From: Actinidia chinensis
Lineage: Eukaryota > Streptophyta > Magnoliopsida > Ericales > Actinidiaceae
DNA length: 12,500 nucleotides
Assembly (NCBI GenBank): GCA_009663005.1
Contig: CM018900.1
Coordinates: forward strand, 10,415,145 to 10,427,644
Direction of reading: 5' to 3'
A model generated the notes under the pieces. It made no database searches. It was not told the DNA's origin and saw only the letters and a list, made by a program, of their open reading frames with translations. Shown here one piece after another: positions 8,014-12,500 of the stretch. How positions within the stretch are numbered: the stretch's first letter is position 1; every line of letters starts with the position of its first letter. Made by a program: the position numbers and the translations under genes.

Positions 8014-8111
8014 TTACAATAATAATTTACAACAATCATTTACAACAACTTTAAAACGATGTCGTTTTGATGTTGTTGTAATTGGTTGTAAACCAATTGT
8101 TGTAATTGTAA
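8014..8111. repeat. 98-bp imperfect foldback with AAAACGATGTCGTTTT core
   Basis: TTACAAT (8014-8020) is complementary to ATTGTAA (8105-8111). TTTACAAC (8026-8033) pairs with GTTGTAAA (8085-8092), and TACAACAAC (8041-8049) pairs with GTTGTTGTA (8072-8080). The near-palindromic core is at 8053-8068. A separate perfect stem, AATTGGTT/AACCAATT with a 3-nt loop, lies at 8080-8098. I see no clear target duplication, so it may be a small MITE or simply a hairpin. Confidence 0.6.
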
Positions 8112-8383
8112 TACTATCCGTTGTTGATAGGGATCTAAAGATGGAATAAGCAATTTTTTTTTTTAATAAAAAATGTAAGCTTTCCTATGTGACAATGATG
8201 CCATGTCATTAAAGATAAGTGATACATTTATTAAATTTAATTATCAAATTTAATAAAATTCAATAACTATTACTACATTTCCATATTCACATTTCTTATA
8301 AATCTATTATTGAATAATAATATTAAGCGTCTATTTAATTTTTCTCCCATGCACAATAGTTCGATCACTGTCAACATTAAAGA
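8112..8383. other. AT-rich intergenic DNA, nothing recognised
   Basis: Poly(T) and AT-rich sequence with no open frame of interest and no repeat that I could align elsewhere in the window. Confidence 0.5.
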
Positions 8384-8660
8384 TCCGTTCGGCTTAGCTA
8401 AAAAATATATATATTTTTTATTTGCGATGACTAAAAAATCACCTACTTTTTTTCCCCATTATTTTCATTGGTGATTTTTTTTTTCCCATGCCACTTTATT
8501 ATTATGCAAATCCTCCAAAAGGGCATTTTGAATATTTACCTTATGTACAGGGTATTGGGTTGCTAGGTCGTTGACCTTTATAATCTAAGCATAACAAACC
8601 CAATTTAACCAGACTAAAATTTCATTTGGGCATTTGAGAAACCTTAAGCCAAACACACCC
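8384..8660. mobile_element. Possible TIR element with GTTTGGCTTA-type ends
   Basis: The left sequence CCGTTCGGCTTAGC (8385-8398) resembles the complement of the right sequence TTAAGCCAAACACACCC (8644-8660). GTTYGGCTTA-type ends are frequent in plant MITEs. An inner hairpin pairs AAAAAATCACC (near 8433) with GGTGATTTTTT (near 8471). I find no convincing target duplication, so the boundaries and class are uncertain. Confidence 0.3.
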
Positions 8661-8903
8661 AAAAATCGCCCAAAACACGAATGATCTCGAGATTTCTGTA
8701 GCTAACTTGCAAGCAATTTCCCTCAACTGTTGTCCTATCATAACATGTATTTCCTAATCAAATTATTATTTGATTCACCTGTTAGTTACAGCTATGTCTA
8801 CTGTGGTTTTATCTCTAACCAATGGGCCAAATAATTGAGAAATTGAAAGGTCACCTAACTCTCTCTCTCCAACTGCCTATCAAATAAAATATCTTTTCTT
8901 GTC

Positions 8904-9137
8904 GAAGCCAAGCCTTAGTCTTATAGTAAGTGCAAGCTTTATCAAAATTTCGGTTTTGAGTTCAAGTTTCACCACTTGTTCCCGGACATACAGCGTATTA
9001 TGTGGGTGTGACGGGTCAGCTGCCACAGATAACAGAATAGTTTGAGTGTAGTCTGGGTGTGACGGGTCAGCTGCCACAGATAACAGAATAGTCTGAGCTC
9101 TAGAACCTGATACTGTTATTGATAAAAAAAAAAAAAA
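8904..9137 (+). mobile_element. tRNA-derived SINE with A-tail
   Basis: An A-box-like TAGTCTTATAG (8916-8926) and a B-box-like GTTCAAGTTTC (8960-8970) are separated by 33 nt, as in the internal RNA polymerase III promoter of tRNA-derived SINEs. A tRNA-unrelated body follows and ends in an A-run (9124-9137). The probable target duplications are atcttttcttgtc (8891-8903) and atcttcttttgtc (9138-9150), 11 of 13 matching. Total length is 234 bp; without the internal 51-bp duplication it would be about 183 bp, a normal plant SINE size. It encodes nothing and depends on a LINE reverse transcriptase. The decayed boxes and target sites suggest an old copy. Confidence 0.75.
9003..9097 (+). repeat. 51-bp tandem duplication within the SINE body
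   Basis: A 44-nt block (9003-9046) recurs at 9054-9097 with one mismatch. Both copies contain TGACGGGTCAGCTGCC and CACAGATAACAGAATAG. The period is 51. Near identity means the duplication is much younger than the decayed SINE boxes, or was already present in the source element. Confidence 0.92.
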
Positions 9138-9150
9138 ATCTTCTTTTGTC

Positions 9151-9590
9151 ACTTTGTTCAACCTTCTTTCTCTCTCTTCTTATATGAACCTCTATCACTT
9201 CCATACACTCTACCTTTCCACTACTCTTTTTCCATGCACAAAAAAATGGAGCTCAGGTAAGCCAAATCTCTCTCTCTCTCTCTCTCTGAGAAATCAACTT
9301 GGCAAGAGAGGACCAGTTTTGATATTCTTAGTTTCCATATATGGTCCCAATTTACAATAATAGCCCAATCCAAAGTCCCAACTGGTCCTTTATTCACTCT
9401 TCCTTATTCTTTTTTTGCACCAACTAGTTTCCTTTTCCTTGACTCTCTCTCTCTCTCTCTTGTTTGGAATCCTTCCAACAATTTCCTTTTTGCCTCAAAA
9501 TCCCACTCTAAATAAGATCTAATTTATCCAAAACCCCAATTTCGCAGTTTATAAAAGAATCTAAAGTTGAGCAGTGAAGATAAATTGGAC
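9151..9590 (+). promoter_or_regulatory. Promoter/5' leader region of the RING-H2 gene
   Basis: The region is pyrimidine-rich and holds two (TC)n microsatellites (9267-9287 and 9443-9461), typical of plant core promoters and leaders. CCATATATGG (9335-9344) is a perfect CC(A/T)6GG CArG box, the MADS-domain binding consensus. ATG GAG CTC AGG TAA (9246-9260) is a five-codon upstream ORF, and its CAG|GTAAG also matches a splice donor, so a leader intron is possible. The transcription start cannot be placed. TATAAA-like sequence at 9549-9554 is too near the ATG to act as the TATA box. Confidence 0.4.
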
Positions 9591-10112
9591 ATGGAGAGGC
9601 TGCGCCGCCACCTACTGGCCAACGGAAGCGCGGCAACGGCGCCGGGCGCCGGAGCCGGAACGTACGGCGGAAGCGACGCGAATTTCGACAGCAACATGGT
9701 GATAATACTGGCGGCGCTGCTGTGCGCGCTGATCTGCGCCGTAGGACTGAACTCGATCGTGCGGTGCGCGCTACGGTGCAGCCGGAGATTCGCGTTCGAA
9801 GGGGGCGGAGGGACCGGGTCGGCGGCGGTGAGGCTGGCGGCGACGGGGTTGAAGGAGGAGGCGCTGTGCCGTATTCCGGTGGCGGCGTACGAGGCCGGGA
9901 TCGGTATTCCGGCGACGGAGTGCGCGATTTGTCTGGGTGAGTTTGTTGAAGGAGAGAAGGTGAGGGTTTTGCCCAAGTGTAGGCATGGTTTCCATGTGAA
10001 GTGTATTGACATGTGGCTGACGTCACACTCTTCTTGTCCTACGTGTCGGCAGTTGTGTGAAGTCCCTTCTTCGACGACTAATAATTTAGAGGAAGGGCGA
10101 GTAATAATTTAG
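9591..10112 (+). CDS. ATL-family RING-H2 finger E3 ubiquitin ligase (ATL8/ATL79/ATL80-like)
   Basis: A 173-residue, intronless, membrane-anchored RING-H2 protein, typical of the plant ATL family, which transfers ubiquitin from an E2 to target proteins at a membrane. Residues 1-35 are Ala/Gly-rich. One hydrophobic helix lies at about 36-58 (starting [10 protein letters not shown]). Basic residues 59-66 follow, then a Gly-rich linker. GLKEEAL (86-92) corresponds to the GLD motif, with Lys for Asp as in the ATL8/ATL80 group. The RING is complete: C111, C114, C130, H132, H135, C138, C149 and C152, with Pro129 of the usual pattern replaced by Lys (LPKC) and Trp142 present three residues past Ile139. 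The C-terminal tail is 21 residues. The start is the ATG at 9591 in a good context (GACATGG); the in-frame codon upstream at 9567 is TTG. Coding GC content is far above the flanks. Its substrate is unknown. Confidence 0.95.
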   Translation: MERLRRHLLANGSAATAPGAGAGTYGGSDANFDSNMVIILAALLCALICAVGLNSIVRCALRCSRRFAFEGGGGTGSAAVRLAATGLKEEALCRIPVAAYEAGIGIPATECAICLGEFVEGEKVRVLPKCRHGFHVKCIDMWLTSHSSCPTCRQLCEVPSSTTNNLEEGRVII

Positions 10113-10508
10113 GGGGTTTGTATAGTTTTTTTTTATAGCTAATTTTAGTTGTTTGGAGTTTTGAGGGTTTTTTTAATATGTTTTTTTGATTATTCTTTAT
10201 AAGAAGGATGTGAAATATAAATATTTTTATTGAATTTCAAAACAAAAATCATGTAAAGACAAAAATAGCTCATTTTTTAGAATTTTTTTTTTTACTGAGT
10301 TTTATTTTTTCAAATTTGATAATATTTTTCATTTTAAAGAGAACCCTTCTTTTAAGTATAGAATTCCAATCAAATAGTAACATAAGAATAGAAAAACTCG
10401 GAAAAATCAAAGTAACGAAATTAGCTTAATTTTTTTTTTATCCCAAACAGCGCGTTAGTCAATAATATTATACTGGTCACATTTTTTTAATCATATTTTG
10501 CTTACTAT
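10113..10508 (+). other. 3' flank of the RING-H2 gene, AT-rich
   Basis: T-rich sequence follows the TAA stop and probably includes the 3' UTR. AAATATAAATATTTTTATTG near 10212-10231 is AT-rich enough to serve as a plant near-upstream polyadenylation region, but no perfect AATAAA is present there. No gene is seen in the rest. Confidence 0.35.
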
Positions 10509-10721
10509 GGCTCCGTTTGATACTAGTTTTTTAGTTGACTCTTTTTAAGTTTATAAGTAAAAAAGCCAGTCAGAGTTGGTTTTTTTACTTTTTTTTTTTT
10601 TGCTTTTTTATTTATTTTTAACTGAAGTAAAACCAAAAAAATTAAAAAATTAAAAAATCTTGACTTTTTTGGTTGTAAACTTAAAAAAAAGCTTGAGTTT
10701 TAAGTATTACAAAACGGAGCC
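10509..10721. mobile_element. Foldback MITE with GGCTCCGTTT ends, 213 bp
   Basis: Perfect 10-bp inverted ends: GGCTCCGTTT (10509-10518) and AAACGGAGCC (10712-10721). Complementarity continues inward imperfectly: GATACTAG near 10519 against AAGTATTAC near 10702, and TTTTTAAGTTTATAAGTAAAAAAG near 10543 against the complement of a TTTTTTGGTTGTAAACTTAAAAA block near 10664-10687. The flanks read ctat| and |tatat, which allows a 3-bp TAT duplication; that would suit a PIF/Harbinger-like element, but three AT bases are weak evidence. No coding capacity. Confidence 0.65.
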
Positions 10722-11181
10722 TATATATGCTTAGTGGATACTTCATATGCATGTGGTTCATTATTATTAATTGATCATACTACGGAAACACGATGATGCG
10801 ATATCATAGATGTATTCAACATTTTTTCTGTAGAAGAGGTAATTGTGAAGGAAATACTGTATAAAATAATTAATTTTATAATTTTTTCTTATAATATAGT
10901 TCGAAAAATAAAATTTTGATATATGAAATGAGACACAATAGATACCAACTTGTGTGAATAAATTTTTTTTGTAAAGTTTATTATAATTTGTATAGTATTT
11001 TTCGATGAGAAAATCTTGAATATAATGTAAAAGTTCATTGTTGTAATTACCTGTAAACTTTTAATGTTTTTCCGTTATTGTTCATATTTACATAGGGATT
11101 TCAATATCGGAGAAGCTTATGATACATACAGATTAATTTGTGTATTATTCATTTTAATGAACTACTTAGATGGTGAAAGGG
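10722..11181. other. AT-rich intergenic DNA, nothing recognised
   Basis: No coding-like frame, no RNA gene, and no repeat that I could pair within the window. Confidence 0.5.
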
Positions 11182-11487
11182 TCACTTTACATGATTTGTT
11201 GCTTTGTCTAAGGTATTTTCATGTCCTGTCTTAGCATTATTGACCTGATGGATCATGTGGCAATGTTCAATTTGAATACGATCTGGATCAGCAAACAGCA
11301 AATACAGTACTGATTTACATTGTTCTATAATGGTTCGGCGGAAAAAACGGAAGGTTTCATCCAGAATCTCAAGTTCGAAGCTCTCTAATTGCCAGTCACC
11401 TCGGCATTTTGTGTAAAGATTGGTGGACAAACCTTCTAAGTTAGGGCAAACAATACACCTATCAGGAATGAGTGCGAATTTATGCCA
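11182..11487 (-). pseudogene. Unassigned coding-like segment, orphan exon or gene fragment
   Basis: The minus strand is open for 101 codons from 11487 to a TGA at 11182. Base composition is more balanced than the AT-rich flanks, and the residue mix looks protein-like (begins WHKFALIPDRCIVCPNLEGL; later CRGDWQLESFELEILDETF). There is no ATG near the 5' end. Instead a plausible splice acceptor, AACAG|TGG, sits at 11488/11487, and an in-frame TAA lies just upstream at 11493-11491, which fits a terminal exon. I do not recognise the family and find no partner exon, so it could be a gene fragment, the last exon of a decayed gene, or chance. Cys-x2-Cys (CIVC) occurs once and is not enough for a zinc-finger call. 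Confidence 0.35.
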
Positions 11488-11648
11488 CTGTTAATATACG
11501 ATTTCACGATTTACCGATACGAGTTCACAACTTATCGCTACATAGATTGAATGACCCAAAATTACCCATAGGCCTTTGTTATGCAAGTTATGTAAGAATT
11601 TATATGGAGTTTTATCCTCAATTATATGTCTTGAGTACATTAAGACTG

Positions 11649-12073
11649 ACCTAGTTTGGGTACTAATTTAGATGCTTCGGCAAGGTTCTTTGTCTTTTTA
11701 AGTGCTTTTTTTTTATCATTTCATCAAAATCTTATATCTTATATTTTTTAATTTCTCTTGACATAAAGAACCTGAAAATGTAAAAATTTTGAACCATTTT
11801 TTTTTTAAAAACTCTATAAATAAAAAAATAAAAAAATTATTTTTACTTGACTAATAGCTAAATCTTGTGTCTTCGGAGACTTTTAGTTTAAATTTCATCA
11901 AAATTTTATATTTTCAAACTCCCCTCCCTCACAAGAGAAACTGAAAAAATATAAAATTTAGATCAAACAGTAAAATTTTTTTTACAAAAGATAAAAAAAA
12001 CTTTGCAAACTAAAACAACTAAATTAGCTCTAATACATTTAGAGTAAACTAATTTAGCTAATCCAAACCGGGC
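11649..12073. repeat. Repeat-rich segment, possible MITE with two diverged internal copies
   Basis: The outer sequences CCTAGTTTGG (11650-11659) and CCAAACCGGG (12064-12073) are inverted relatives, and CTAATTTAG words sit just inside both. Two diverged same-orientation blocks follow each other: one from about 11671 (CTTCGG..ATTTCATCAAAATCTTATAT..GAACCTGAAAATGTAAAA), the other from about 11863 (CTTCGG..ATTTCATCAAAATTTTATAT..GAAACTGAAAAAATATAAAA), a period of roughly 193 bp. GTTTGG-type ends occur in Harbinger/Tourist-like MITEs, but no target duplication is convincing. Confidence 0.4.
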
Positions 12074-12233
12074 TAAGTTTAGATGCATTTAAATGAAATT
12101 AATTACTTATGTAACTAATGGTTATAGATCACAATGGCACTTGATTTCCAAATTTAACAAAGCAAAAAACCACTTGCAGAGAGAGGGAGGTCCTGGAGTT
12201 AAAAATCAAAGAAGCCGGCACTCTCTTATTTCT
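12074..12233 (-). other. Possible 3' UTR of the right-edge gene
   Basis: If the terminal exon at 12258-12234 is right, transcription continues leftward through this stretch. A CT-rich segment on the minus strand (complement of 12178-12192) and ordinary AT-rich sequence are all that is visible. The 65-codon plus-strand frame across it has no protein-like features. Confidence 0.25.
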
Positions 12234-12500
12234 TTAACTGTAAAGACGTATAACGTGGCTGTGAAGGAAACACAACAGATGCATCTATAATTCAAATATA
12301 ACACATAACATGTAGTATAATTTAAAAGAATAAATATTTCAAAAAAAAATTAAAAGTCTTCATGGAAGTTCAATTACCTTTCATCACCGCGATTTGCACA
12401 ATATCCGACCAAAGATGAAACACACCCTTCATCAGGCAGGCGGCCTTGATCAATCTCACCCGCGGCTTGTGAGAGCAAATAAGGGCCCAAGTCAGCGACC
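12234..12500 (-). CDS. Probable 3' end of an unidentified minus-strand gene (two exons, partial)
   Basis: From the right edge the minus strand is open in one frame to 12378 (40 codons, beginning VADLGPYLLSQAAGEIDQGR and containing GYCANRGDE). The frame ends at a good donor, AAAG|GTAATT (12378/12377). A 119-nt AT-rich intron follows and ends in a strong pyrimidine tract and acceptor, TTTCCTTCACAG (12270-12259). The last exon, 12258-12234, adds SHVIRLYS and a TAA stop, with the serine codon split AG|C. Exon GC content is much higher than the intron's, and the intron has normal plant size. I do not recognise the protein; only about 48 C-terminal residues are visible. The plus strand is also open across the large exon, so strand choice rests mainly on the splice signals. 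Confidence 0.5.
12259..12377 (-). other. Proposed intron of the right-edge gene
   Basis: GT at 12377-12376 and AG at 12260-12259 on the minus strand, 119 nt, AT-rich, with a T/C-rich tract before the acceptor. It keeps the frame open in phase 2 and leads to a stop eight codons later. Confidence 0.45.

Noticed and set aside
8904..8975. A functional tRNA gene
   Set aside because: The A and B boxes are present only as degenerate matches. No cloverleaf, acceptor stem or anticodon arm can be built, and the tail and flanking duplications point to a SINE.
8880..9161. 93-codon minus-strand frame with an internally repeated peptide
   Set aside because: It runs antisense through the SINE. The repeated peptide simply reflects the 51-bp DNA duplication.
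9508..10026. Long antisense reading frames opposite the RING-H2 gene
   Set aside because: They are shadows of a GC-rich coding sequence. The plus strand carries a complete RING-H2 domain and membrane helix, while the minus frames show only Pro/Arg/Ser-rich low complexity.
12093..12290. 65-codon plus-strand frame near the right edge
   Set aside because: It is antisense to the better-supported splice structure and has no recognisable motif.

Overview
This is nuclear DNA from a flowering plant, most likely a eudicot. The background is very AT-rich, with long poly(A) and poly(T) runs. Coding patches are GC-richer, introns have GT-AG borders and are AT-rich, leaders are CT-rich, and both recognisable proteins belong to plant families. 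There are no operons, Shine-Dalgarno sites or prokaryotic features. The species cannot be fixed from this window.

Left part (1-2160). On the minus strand lies the 5' half of a group I bZIP transcription factor gene (VIP1/RSG-like). Exon 1 is 1629-1115, a 719-bp intron follows (1114-396), and exon 2 is 395-263. Splicing rebuilds a complete basic region and the first zipper heptads. The remaining zipper and the C-terminus lie left of base 1. The probable 5' leader is CT-rich and holds two overlapping upstream ORFs.

Middle (2160-9140). I recognise no protein gene here. The region is a graveyard of small non-autonomous transposons: a hAT-type MITE at 2769-3003 (8-bp target duplication, 7 of 8 matching), a second hAT-like element at 3990-4201 (perfect 8-bp duplication), a Mutator-like foldback element at 4460-5006 (perfect 9-bp duplication), a second Mutator-like candidate at 5291-6025, degenerate AT-rich repeats at about 6755-7903, a 98-bp foldback at 8014-8111, a possible TIR element at about 8384-8660, and a tRNA-derived SINE at 8904-9137 with an internal 51-bp tandem duplication.

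Right part (9140-12500). An intronless ATL-family RING-H2 ubiquitin ligase gene (9591-10112, plus strand) sits behind a leader or promoter with two CT microsatellites and a perfect CArg-type box. Beyond it are a TIR/foldback MITE (10509-10721), an unassigned coding-like segment on the minus strand (11487-11182), a repeat-rich stretch (about 11649-12073), and the probable last two exons of an unidentified minus-strand gene that runs off the right edge (12500-12378 and 12258-12234).

The genes are independent plant loci: a DNA-binding regulator and a membrane-anchored E3 ligase. Nothing in the sequence links them functionally. No new multi-gene system is visible. The distinctive content is the dense set of MITE and SINE insertions with intact footprints, plus two coding-like segments that I could not assign.
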